From CAYOUV01 sp964407265 (GTDB lineage: Bacteria; Chloroflexota; Anaerolineae; Anaerolineales; Villigracilaceae): DNA of 12,304 nt. Under the pieces are notes generated by a model that worked only from the letters and a program-made list of their open reading frames with translations, was not told the origin of the DNA and ran no database searches. Below, in pieces: positions 1 to 5,953 of the stretch; the stretch's first letter is position 1; each line of letters opens with the position of its first letter. Location of the stretch: positions 1 to 12,304 of the forward strand of contig CAYOUV010000082.1 in assembly GCA_964407265.1 (NCBI GenBank). Reading direction: 5' to 3'. Position numbers and translations under genes: made by a program.

Positions 1-168
1 TTCCAGATCCAGGATACGCTGGCGACTGAGTTGCCGTACATCATTCTGTTCACCACCCCGATCTACGACGCCTACCGCAACGTGGACTACCCCTACACCG
101 ATGTTCTTGACGGTATTGGCTCTGGTCTATACGGGGCGCCCTCGCTGGCGATTCCATCCAACCAATAG
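1..168 (+). CDS. ABC transporter substrate-binding protein, family 5 (C-terminal fragment)
   Basis: Only the last 55 codons are in the window, in frame from base 1 to the TAG at 166-168; the N-terminus with its signal peptide is outside. The visible end (ELPYIILFTTPIYDAYRN, then VDYPYTDVLDGIGSG) has the look of the C-terminal lobe of family-5 extracellular solute-binding proteins, where a stretch on the pattern 'lP.i.lf' precedes the final strand. The permeases and ATPases of exactly that transporter class follow on the same strand, which supports the call. The protein should capture a peptide, or another small ligand such as nickel-chelate or sugar, outside the membrane and hand it to the permease pair. 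The ligand cannot be told from this fragment. Confidence 0.75.
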   Translation, partial: FQIQDTLATELPYIILFTTPIYDAYRNVDYPYTDVLDGIGSGLYGAPSLAIPSNQ

Positions 169-182
169 TTCTCTGCTGTATC

Positions 183-217
183 TCTGTGAGGGGGGCTTGC
201 CCCCCTCACAGACTTTC
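183..217 (+). terminator. Strong intrinsic terminator after the substrate-binding gene
   Basis: A perfect 13-bp stem (TCTGTGAGGGGGG at 183-195 with CCCCCCTCACAGA at 200-212) closes a 4-base CTTG loop and is followed by the pyrimidine-rich CTTTCT. It begins 15 bases after the stop of the binding-protein gene. It lies between that gene and the permease genes of the same transporter, so it probably ends most transcripts after the binding protein and lets a fraction read through. The U-tract is short and mixed, but the stem is exceptionally GC-rich. Confidence 0.85.
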
Positions 218-256
218 TAATACCGGCACCAGTGAATAAAAACAAACCCTAGGTAT

Positions 257-301
257 TGTCTGCCCCTCACCTAAAAGCATTCCCTAGAGGGGTTTTATAA
301 T
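257..301 (+). promoter_or_regulatory. Possible promoter and hairpin upstream of the permease operon
   Basis: The 195-base gap between the binding-protein stop and the first permease holds a consensus -10 hexamer TATAAT at 296-301, but no acceptable -35 lies 16-18 bases upstream. A 6-bp inverted repeat (CCCCTC 263-268 with GAGGGG 287-292) ends directly at TTTT 293-296, so this could be a weak second hairpin or a regulator site. Seen: the motifs. Inferred: that they give the permease operon its own start. Confidence 0.3.
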
Positions 302-363
302 ATCGAAATCCTTGTTATCTTGTTGTTAGTGTAAAATTACATCTCTGGACTCCGGAGGTAACC

Positions 364-1515
364 ATGTGGAAATATATCCTAAATCGGCTGCTGCAGATTG
401 TGATCACCATGCTGGTCTTTCTGACACTCCAATTCTTCATTTTGGATGCGCAGCCCGGGGATATCACTCTGCAGTACGTGATGAACCCCAAATTCACGCC
501 TGAGCAACGTGAAGCCTTGCAGAAACACCTTGGTTTGGATAAACCACCGATGTATCGTTTCCTGAAATGGATGGGAAATACGTTGCAGGGCGATTTGGGA
601 GTGTCTTATAGCTACAGTCCACGCACGGTTATGGAAATTATCCAAGAGCGAGCTCCACGCACGGTCTTTTTATTCTTGACCGCCACAATGATTCAATTCT
701 TTATCGGTTTTTGGATGGGGAAAATCTTAGCCTGGCAGCGTGGGTCATTTGTTGAATACAGTTCTACTATCGTTGGGGCTGTCTTGTACACAGTATTTAC
801 ACCCTGGTTTGCGCTGATGATGATCTGGTTATTCGGCTTTTACTTGAAGTGGCTGCCGCTAGGGAAATTCCTGGATCCCAATTTGTGGCGCACGGTAAAG
901 GTGAATTCGAATTTCGTCTTCAGCCACCTGATGACATCTTCTACCATCTACGTGCTGCTTATTCTGGTTACCATTTACGCAACACGGAAGATGAGTCCCG
1001 CCTCTCGTGAACGCAGTCGTTGGGGAATTGGTATTTTGCTGACTGCGGGTCTGGTGGCTTACTGGTCCTTCTCGCAGTATTCCAAGCTGACCTTCGACAT
1101 CCTGTACCATATGATCCTGCCGATCATTACCCTGACGTTGATCAATTTCGCCGGGACCATGCTGCTGACGCGAACGACCATGCTGGAAACCCTGCGTGAA
1201 GATTACATTATGGCCGCACGCGCCAAAGGCCTGGCAGATAAAGTAGTGCGGGACAAACACGCCGCCCGCAACGCTTTGCTGCCAGTATTCACAAGCCTGG
1301 TGATCAGTCTGCCTTTTATCCTGGGTGGCGGCATCATCACAGAGACGATCTTCTCCTGGCCGGGGATGGGCTTGACACTCTTGCAGGCTTCTGTCAGCGG
1401 TGATATCCCGATGGTCATGGGCGCTTTCCTGTTCATTGGTTCGCTGGCTTTGATAGCCCACCTGGTTGCTGACATCATGTATGCGTTCCTGGATCCTCGG
1501 ATACGCTACGCATAG
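364..1515 (+). CDS. ABC transporter permease, DppB/OppB family
   Basis: Integral membrane subunit of a peptide/nickel-type ABC importer; with the next gene it forms the translocation pore. The 383-residue product has TM1 at about 10-28, the family segment LGLDKPPMYRFLKWMGNTLQ followed by GDLGVSYS (about 56-83), then TM helices near 99-121, 133-162, 246-268, 308-330 and 350-373. The cytoplasmic EAA loop that contacts the ATPases is at about 280-307 (DYIMAARAKGL ... ARNALLP). The start is well set by GGAGG at 354-358, five bases before ATG 364. Family members are usually nearer 305-340 residues; the excess lies at about 175-243, between the WLPLG motif and the ILPIITL helix, and contains two further hydrophobic stretches (about 189-207 and 219-236). 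Eight rather than six helices are therefore likely. Substrate is not predictable from this protein. Confidence 0.93.
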   Translation: MWKYILNRLLQIVITMLVFLTLQFFILDAQPGDITLQYVMNPKFTPEQREALQKHLGLDKPPMYRFLKWMGNTLQGDLGVSYSYSPRTVMEIIQERAPRTVFLFLTATMIQFFIGFWMGKILAWQRGSFVEYSSTIVGAVLYTVFTPWFALMMIWLFGFYLKWLPLGKFLDPNLWRTVKVNSNFVFSHLMTSSTIYVLLILVTIYATRKMSPASRERSRWGIGILLTAGLVAYWSFSQYSKLTFDILYHMILPIITLTLINFAGTMLLTRTTMLETLREDYIMAARAKGLADKVVRDKHAARNALLPVFTSLVISLPFILGGGIITETIFSWPGMGLTLLQASVSGDIPMVMGAFLFIGSLALIAHLVADIMYAFLDPRIRYA

Positions 1516-1530
1516 TTTGGGAGACGGATC

Positions 1531-2493
1531 ATGACCTCTACCACGTATGGAAACGTTCCACCCCGGGACGAACTCGAGCCTTTGTGGCGCGTCCGCTTGA
1601 GGATGGCCTGGAAATCGTTCAAGTCGAACTGGGCGCTTTTTGCTGAAAACAAGATCGGGCTCCTGGGTCTGGGGATCATCGTTTTCTTTGGGATATTGAC
1701 TTTTGCGCATCCAATTTTGATGCGAACTGTCTGGGACCAGAAGATTTATGACCCTTTTACGGGATATGATTATCGGATTATCATTCATCCCTCGCCGCCT
1801 TCTGTCCAGCATTTGCTGGGAACCGACCCGCTTGGGCGTGATATTCTCAGCCAATTGATGTACAGTGCGCGGGCTGAATTTGCCCTGGGCCTGCTCTCGG
1901 CGATTGTGACAGTGGTGATCGCGACGACGATTGGAGCTGTCTCGGCCTATTATGGAGGCCTGCTTGACGCATTTTTCATGCGCCTGGCTGATCTGATCAA
2001 TATTTTGCCGTTCATTGCATTGCTGGTTGTCTTGAGTGCCCTGTTCCAATTCCAATTGATACATCTGGCGCTTGTCATCGGAATTCTATCGGGCTTTGGG
2101 GGTACCACGATCATCTTTAAAGCGCAGGCATTGACCATCAAAGTTAAGCCTTACATTGAAGCTGCCCGGATCGCCGGCGGTGGGGACTGGCACATCATCT
2201 ATAAACACCTGATACCGAATCTAATGCCACTGGCGTTCTTGAATATGATGTTCACTGTCACAGGCGCTATATTCACAGAAGCGGCCCTGTCCTTCTTCGG
2301 TTTGCTCAATATTCGTATGAGCTGGGGCATTATGATCAATACGACTCAGGCTTCCGGGTATCTTTTGAGTGGAGTAAAGTACTGGTATTTGATTATTCCG
2401 GCCGGGCTGGCCATCACATTGCTTTGTTCGGCCTTTTACCTGGTTGGTCGTGCTTTGGACGAAGTAGTCAACCCCCGCCTGCGCAAACGTTAG
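1531..2493 (+). CDS. ABC transporter permease, DppC/OppC family
   Basis: Second pore subunit of the importer, 320 residues, a usual family length. The N-terminal OppC-type segment (about 26-62, including KIGLLGLGIIVFFGIL) supplies TM1. The hallmark HLLGTDPLGRDILSQLMYSAR is at 94-114. TM helices follow near 117-140, 155-174, 178-195, 232-255 and 285-305. The EAA loop is at 208-230 (YIEAARIAGGGDWHIIYKH then LIPN), with the conserved glycine region that docks on the ATPase coupling surface. ATG 1531 has GGGAG at 1519-1523, seven bases upstream. It begins 15 bases after the upstream permease, consistent with one operon and equimolar production. The C-terminus VVNPRLRKR is typical of the family. 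Confidence 0.95.
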   Translation: MTSTTYGNVPPRDELEPLWRVRLRMAWKSFKSNWALFAENKIGLLGLGIIVFFGILTFAHPILMRTVWDQKIYDPFTGYDYRIIIHPSPPSVQHLLGTDPLGRDILSQLMYSARAEFALGLLSAIVTVVIATTIGAVSAYYGGLLDAFFMRLADLINILPFIALLVVLSALFQFQLIHLALVIGILSGFGGTTIIFKAQALTIKVKPYIEAARIAGGGDWHIIYKHLIPNLMPLAFLNMMFTVTGAIFTEAALSFFGLLNIRMSWGIMINTTQASGYLLSGVKYWYLIIPAGLAITLLCSAFYLVGRALDEVVNPRLRKR

Positions 2494-2524
2494 ATTTGAT
2501 AACAACCTTCATCAAGGATCGATC

Positions 2525-3499
2525 ATGACACAACAGACGCTCCTATCAATCAAAGACCTGAAGATGGTTTATGGCACCCGTAAAGGGGATGTCTCCGCCG
2601 TGGATGGGGTCACCTTTAGTATAAAAGAAGGCGAAGCAATTGGTCTGGTCGGCGAATCGGGTTGCGGCAAGACCTCGATTGCATTGACTTTGCTCAAACT
2701 CTTACCCGACAATGCCAGAATTACAAATGGTCAAATCCTGTTGGCTGGTACGGATATCGTGCCCTTGAGCGATGTGGAAATGCAGGAAATTCGCTGGAAT
2801 CGAATTGCGATGGTATTCCAGGCGGCAATGAATTCGCTCAATCCGGTCTACCGGGTTGGCGACCAGATTATTGAAGCCATCGAACGCCACGACAAAGATG
2901 TCAGTTCGGAAGAGGCGCGGCAGCGTGTGTCGCAACTATTCGAACTCGTAGGTTTGGATCCGGAGCTGGCAGAGCGTTACCCGCACGAATTCTCAGGAGG
3001 CATGCGTCAGCGGGCTGTCATTGCCATGGCTTTGGCTTGTAACCCTGACCTGATTATTGCGGATGAACCGACCACAGCACTCGATGTGATTGTGCAAGAT
3101 CAGGTGCTGCGCGAATTGCGCCGTATCCAGAAACAACTCAATATGAGCATGATCTACATTTCACACGATATTGCGGTGATCGCTGAAGTTAGCGACCGCA
3201 TGGGCGTGATGTATGCCGGTCGCCTGGCGGAGATGGCAGATGTAGATGATGTCTTCAAGCGTCCGCTCCATCCATATACGTTTGCGCTGATGTCCGCTTT
3301 CCCCAGTGTGAGCGGACCGAAGCGCCCGTTGGTTGCTCTGGGTGGTGAGCCGCCTGACTTATTGTTCCCACCTACTGGTTGCCGTTTCCATCCGCGTTGC
3401 CCCCGGGCAACAGATCGTTGCAAGGCTGAACACCCGCCGTTTGTAGACCACGGTGGCGGACATATGGTTGCCTGCTGGCATCCTATGGAGGTGGCATAA
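2525..3499 (+). CDS. Peptide/nickel-type ABC transporter ATPase, DppD/OppD family
   Basis: Cytoplasmic ATPase that powers the importer as a heterodimer with the next product. Motifs in the 324 residues: Walker A GESGCGKTS at 43-51, Q-loop Gln99 (VFQAAMNSLNP), signature FSGGMRQR at 156-163, Walker B LIIADEP at 176-182 with catalytic Glu181, and H-loop His214 (ISHD). The C-terminal oligopeptide-transporter extension (about 235-324) carries Cys286, Cys292, Cys299 and Cys317 in C-x5-C-x6-C-x17-C spacing. That arrangement matches the four-cysteine motif of this subfamily, which binds an iron-sulphur cluster in at least one studied oligopeptide permease; cluster binding here is inferred. ATG 2525 is preceded by AAGGA at 2514-2518. 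Its stop TAA shares its last base with the ATG of the next gene. Confidence 0.95.
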   Translation: MTQQTLLSIKDLKMVYGTRKGDVSAVDGVTFSIKEGEAIGLVGESGCGKTSIALTLLKLLPDNARITNGQILLAGTDIVPLSDVEMQEIRWNRIAMVFQAAMNSLNPVYRVGDQIIEAIERHDKDVSSEEARQRVSQLFELVGLDPELAERYPHEFSGGMRQRAVIAMALACNPDLIIADEPTTALDVIVQDQVLRELRRIQKQLNMSMIYISHDIAVIAEVSDRMGVMYAGRLAEMADVDDVFKRPLHPYTFALMSAFPSVSGPKRPLVALGGEPPDLLFPPTGCRFHPRCPRATDRCKAEHPPFVDHGGGHMVACWHPMEVA

Positions 3500-4509
3500 T
3501 GGCTGAAATTACTGAAAACACCCTGGTCAGTGTTCAAGGATTGGCGAAGTACTTCCCGGTTGGCGGCTCGTTCTTCCATCAGCCAGACGCCTTTATCCAT
3601 GCTGTCGATCGGATAAACTTTGACATCCCGTCCGGTAATTCTCTGGCTTTGGTTGGCGAATCTGGCTGCGGCAAGACCACCACCGGTAAACTCCTGACGC
3701 GCTTGTTGGACCCAACCGAAGGGAACATCTTATTGCGCGACACGGCTTCCGATGGCGGGCAAATGATCGATCTGGCAGGTTTAAAAGGCAGCGAGTTGAA
3801 AAATTTTCGCCGCCGCGTCCAAATGATATTTCAAGACCCCTACGAATCGCTCAATCCGCGCATGACCATTTTCGACATCATGTCGGAACCGTTGGCAGTC
3901 CAAAATATCGGCTCGTTGGCGGAGCGGGAAGAGCGGGTTGTGCAACTGCTCGAGCAGGTCGGCTTAACCCCGGCAACCAGCTTTATTTTCCGCTATCCGC
4001 ATGAACTTTCGGGCGGCCAACGTCAGCGCGTGGCGATCGGTCGTGCGCTGGTTGTCGAACCAACCTTTATCGTCGCTGATGAGCCGACTTCGATGCTGGA
4101 CGTCTCGATCCGCACGGGGGTGATGAACCTGATGATTGAGTTGGGAGACAAATTCGGCGTATCGTATCTTTACATCACCCACGACTTGGCTGTAGCGCGT
4201 TACACCAGTCAGGAAATTGCTGTGATGTACATGGGCAAGATCGTCGAAACGGGCCATACTGAGGAAGTGCTGCAAAACCCGCTGCACCCATACACCAAAG
4301 CACTGATATCGGCGGTTCCCGTCCCCGATCCGGCCCTCAAGCGCGAGCCCCCTGATATCAAAGGCAGTATCAGCAAACCGATTAATCCATTGCCGCGTTG
4401 CCGTTTCTATGATCGCTGTCCGATTTCGGCTAAGGTGTGTGAGGAAAGTCATCACCCGCCGCTGGAGGATAAAGGCGCTGGTCATCAGGTGGCTTGTTAT
4501 CTGGTCTAG
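3499..4509 (+). CDS. Peptide/nickel-type ABC transporter ATPase, DppF/OppF family
   Basis: Partner ATPase of the importer, 336 residues. It opens with VQGLAKYFPVGGSFF, the F-subunit style N-terminus. Walker A GESGCGKTT is at 53-61, Q-loop Gln112 (MIFQDPYESLNPRMT), signature LSGGQRQR at 170-177, Walker B with Asp194-Glu195 (VADEPTS) and H-loop His228 (ITHD). The C-terminal extension has Cys301, Cys307, Cys314 and Cys333, nearly the same spacing as in the upstream ATPase, so both halves of the motor may carry a metal or Fe-S site. The TAATG junction at 3497-3501, with GGAGGT at 3487-3492 inside the upstream gene, indicates translational coupling. It is the last gene of the operon; a terminator starts 21 bases after its stop. 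Confidence 0.95.
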   Translation: MAEITENTLVSVQGLAKYFPVGGSFFHQPDAFIHAVDRINFDIPSGNSLALVGESGCGKTTTGKLLTRLLDPTEGNILLRDTASDGGQMIDLAGLKGSELKNFRRRVQMIFQDPYESLNPRMTIFDIMSEPLAVQNIGSLAEREERVVQLLEQVGLTPATSFIFRYPHELSGGQRQRVAIGRALVVEPTFIVADEPTSMLDVSIRTGVMNLMIELGDKFGVSYLYITHDLAVARYTSQEIAVMYMGKIVETGHTEEVLQNPLHPYTKALISAVPVPDPALKREPPDIKGSISKPINPLPRCRFYDRCPISAKVCEESHHPPLEDKGAGHQVACYLV

Positions 4510-4530
4510 CCTTTCAATCTGCCTACAAAT

Positions 4531-4557
4531 GCCCGATCCACAGATCGGGCGTTTTCT
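4531..4557 (+). terminator. Intrinsic terminator of the ABC importer operon
   Basis: A perfect 8-bp stem (GCCCGATC 4531-4538, GATCGGGC 4543-4550) with the 4-base loop CACA is followed by GTTTTCTT. It lies 21 bases downstream of the last ATPase gene and ends the operon. The next promoter begins within about 15 bases. Confidence 0.9.
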
Positions 4558-4569
4558 TATGGTATTTTT

Positions 4570-4578
4570 TGCTATAAT
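4570..4578 (+). promoter_or_regulatory. Extended -10 promoter for the response-regulator gene
   Basis: TGCTATAAT at 4570-4578 is a consensus extended -10 (TG, one base, TATAAT). The -35 region at the usual spacing falls in the T-tract of the preceding terminator (4551-4557) and is not consensus, as expected for an extended -10 promoter. The start site would be near 4585, leaving a leader of about 87 bases to ATG 4672. No riboswitch-like fold was recognised in the leader. Confidence 0.65.
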
Positions 4579-4671
4579 GCTAACCATCTATGCGGAATAA
4601 TAATATTCTGCGCTCCTGGCTCTGGCTGAAAGCGCCTGCTGGCCGGTAGAAAATTCAACTGAGAAGTTTTT

Positions 4672-5715
4672 ATGACTCATCCTAGAATTCTGATTGTTGA
4701 CGACCAGCGTGATATAGTCCGTTTGATTCACTCCACTCTGGATACGCTGGGCCACAAACTGGAAATTGTCGAGTCACCCTCCGGCGAAGAGGCTCTTTTG
4801 GAAGCCTCGCGTAAAAGGGTTGACCTGTTGGTTTCGGATTATCGTTTACCCGGCATGACGGGCGTGGAATTGATGGAAAAAATTCGTCTCCGCCATTCGG
4901 AGGCTAAGGCTATCCTGATCACGGGGATGACGGATAAGAAATCGCGCGACGAAATGTTGAACGCGGGCGCCTTTGCCTTGTTTGACAAACCCATTCCTTT
5001 GGCCGATTTTCTGGATGCGGTCGAACGCAGCCTGAGCCTGGAACGCACTATTTTGCCTCCCGAGGCCGACGACGAATCCCCCCACCAGACGACACTGTCG
5101 GATTTGCTTGCCAATTTTCGCCAAAGAGCCGAGGCGGCGGCCATCTTCCTGCTCAGCGACCGCGGACGGGTGCTGGCTCGCGCCGGGGAATTGCATGATA
5201 GCAGCATGGAAGTCTCGTTGATTTCTGCTTTGATGGCGATTTACAATGCCGGCCTTAAAGTCTCGCACTTCAATCATGAAGATCACCCGAACAGTACGCA
5301 TGTTTTTCACGGTGGCGATCAGGACATGATCCTTGTACCGGTCAATACTGCTAACGCGTTGCTGGTCTCTGGAGACAAGGTTTCTGACCCCAAGCATCTT
5401 CCGGTATTGCTCAATGAGCTTGCTGAATTGCAGAGCGAAGTCGAAAAAGTCCTGCGTTCGATTGGCGTCACCCCCCAAAAGGAAGTTGTAACGAGCGATT
5501 CAACAGCAGAACAGCCTGTGGAAGACGAGATTCTTTCGGGTGAATTAGAGAACTTACTGGCACAATCGGAGAAAAAGAAGCTCAAACCGGATGAAGTTGA
5601 AACATATTGGAAGGATGCCCTGGGGAAACAAGGCGTTCTCCAGCTCGACCCGGACAAGTTAACCTACGAACAGGCGCGTCAATTGGGGCTTACGCCACAG
5701 GACGATAAGAAGTAA
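4672..5715 (+). CDS. Response regulator: receiver domain plus roadblock-like region, no DNA-binding domain
   Basis: The 347-residue cytoplasmic protein begins with a complete CheY-like receiver (about 5-120): acidic pair Asp10-Asp11 (ILIVDD), phospho-acceptor Asp56 (LLVSDYRLPG), Thr84 (ILITGMT) and Lys106 (FDKPIP). It should be phosphorylated by a histidine kinase, but none is encoded nearby. After a linker, about 138-275 (AAAIFLLSDRGRVLARAGE, then LISALMAIY and ALLVSGD) resembles the roadblock/LC7 fold used in MglB-like partners of small GTPases; this is a pattern judgement with moderate confidence. The last 70 residues are charged and probably flexible, with a helical ELENLLAQSEKKKLK segment. 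No helix-turn-helix, GGDEF or other catalytic output is seen, so protein-protein output is likely. ATG 4672 has only a weak GAG-type SD (GAGAAG 4661-4666). Confidence 0.85.
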   Translation: MTHPRILIVDDQRDIVRLIHSTLDTLGHKLEIVESPSGEEALLEASRKRVDLLVSDYRLPGMTGVELMEKIRLRHSEAKAILITGMTDKKSRDEMLNAGAFALFDKPIPLADFLDAVERSLSLERTILPPEADDESPHQTTLSDLLANFRQRAEAAAIFLLSDRGRVLARAGELHDSSMEVSLISALMAIYNAGLKVSHFNHEDHPNSTHVFHGGDQDMILVPVNTANALLVSGDKVSDPKHLPVLLNELAELQSEVEKVLRSIGVTPQKEVVTSDSTAEQPVEDEILSGELENLLAQSEKKKLKPDEVETYWKDALGKQGVLQLDPDKLTYEQARQLGLTPQDDKK

Positions 5716-5718
5716 GGA

Positions 5719-5747
5719 TTGCCCTCACGTTTGGCATATGTTACAAT
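5719..5747 (+). promoter_or_regulatory. Sigma-70-type promoter of tRNA-Gln
   Basis: TTGCCC at 5719-5724, a 17-base spacer and TACAAT at 5742-5747 fit a housekeeping promoter (4/6 and 5/6 to consensus). Transcription would start near 5754, about 16 bases before the mature tRNA. The -35 begins four bases after the stop of the response-regulator gene. Confidence 0.7.
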
Positions 5748-5769
5748 TCGCCCGCTCAAAAGGCGTCTC

Positions 5770-5840
5770 TGGGGCGTGGTGCAATGGCAGCACACCGGCC
5801 TTTGGAGCCGTGGATCTTGGTTCGAGTCCAGGCGCCCCAG
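5770..5840 (+). tRNA. tRNA-Gln, anticodon TTG
   Basis: The full cloverleaf can be drawn. The 7-bp acceptor stem TGGGGCG/CGCCCCA (5770-5776, 5833-5839) has the U1-A72 pair typical of tRNA-Gln. The D stem is GTGC/GCAC, and the anticodon loop CTTTGGA at 5800-5806 puts anticodon TTG at 5802-5804 (codon CAA). The T arm is CTTGG-TTCGAGT-CCAGG at 5816-5832. Position 73 is G5840. The next bases are CCT, so the 3' CCA is not fully encoded and must be added enzymatically. The outermost anticodon-stem pair (C5795 with T5811) is mismatched; the other four pair well. The mature length is 71 bases. Confidence 0.95.
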
Positions 5841-5891
5841 CCTTTGTATATCTTCTGCTCTTCCCGCAGTGACGGGGCACCCAAAATTCAT

Positions 5892-5938
5892 ACAGGCATT
5901 GCGCCGCTCCGTGGGCAGCGCAGGCCTGTCTTTTGTTT
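5892..5938 (+). terminator. Terminator-like hairpin between tRNA-Gln and glmU
   Basis: ACAGGC (5892-5897) pairs with GCCTGT (5924-5929). After a 2/1-base internal loop, TGCGC (5900-5904) pairs with GCGCA (5918-5922), with a further GC/GC pair possible inside. TCTTTTGTTT follows at 5929-5938, giving the form of an intrinsic terminator. It ends immediately before the glmU SD (5939-5943). It may end the tRNA transcript, regulate read-through into glmU, or both. Confidence 0.7.
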
Positions 5939-5953
5939 AGGAGATCTTTTGTT

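Noticed and set aside
859..2064. Long open frame (401 codons) on the - strand
   Set aside because: It lies antisense to the two permease genes, spans their junction, and the product is rich in Gln, His and Arg with no family features or SD. It is a frame shadow.
3964..4587. Open frame of 207 codons on the - strand
   Set aside because: Antisense to the second ATPase and running through its terminator; no recognisable domain. The ATPase frame has every catalytic motif.
4846..5478. Open frame of 210 codons on the - strand
   Set aside because: Antisense to the response regulator, whose receiver motifs are complete; no independent evidence.
5933..5953. TTG at 5933 as an earlier glmU start
   Set aside because: It lies upstream of the SD (5939-5943) and inside the T-tract of the hairpin; ATG 5954 gives the normal GlmU N-terminus.
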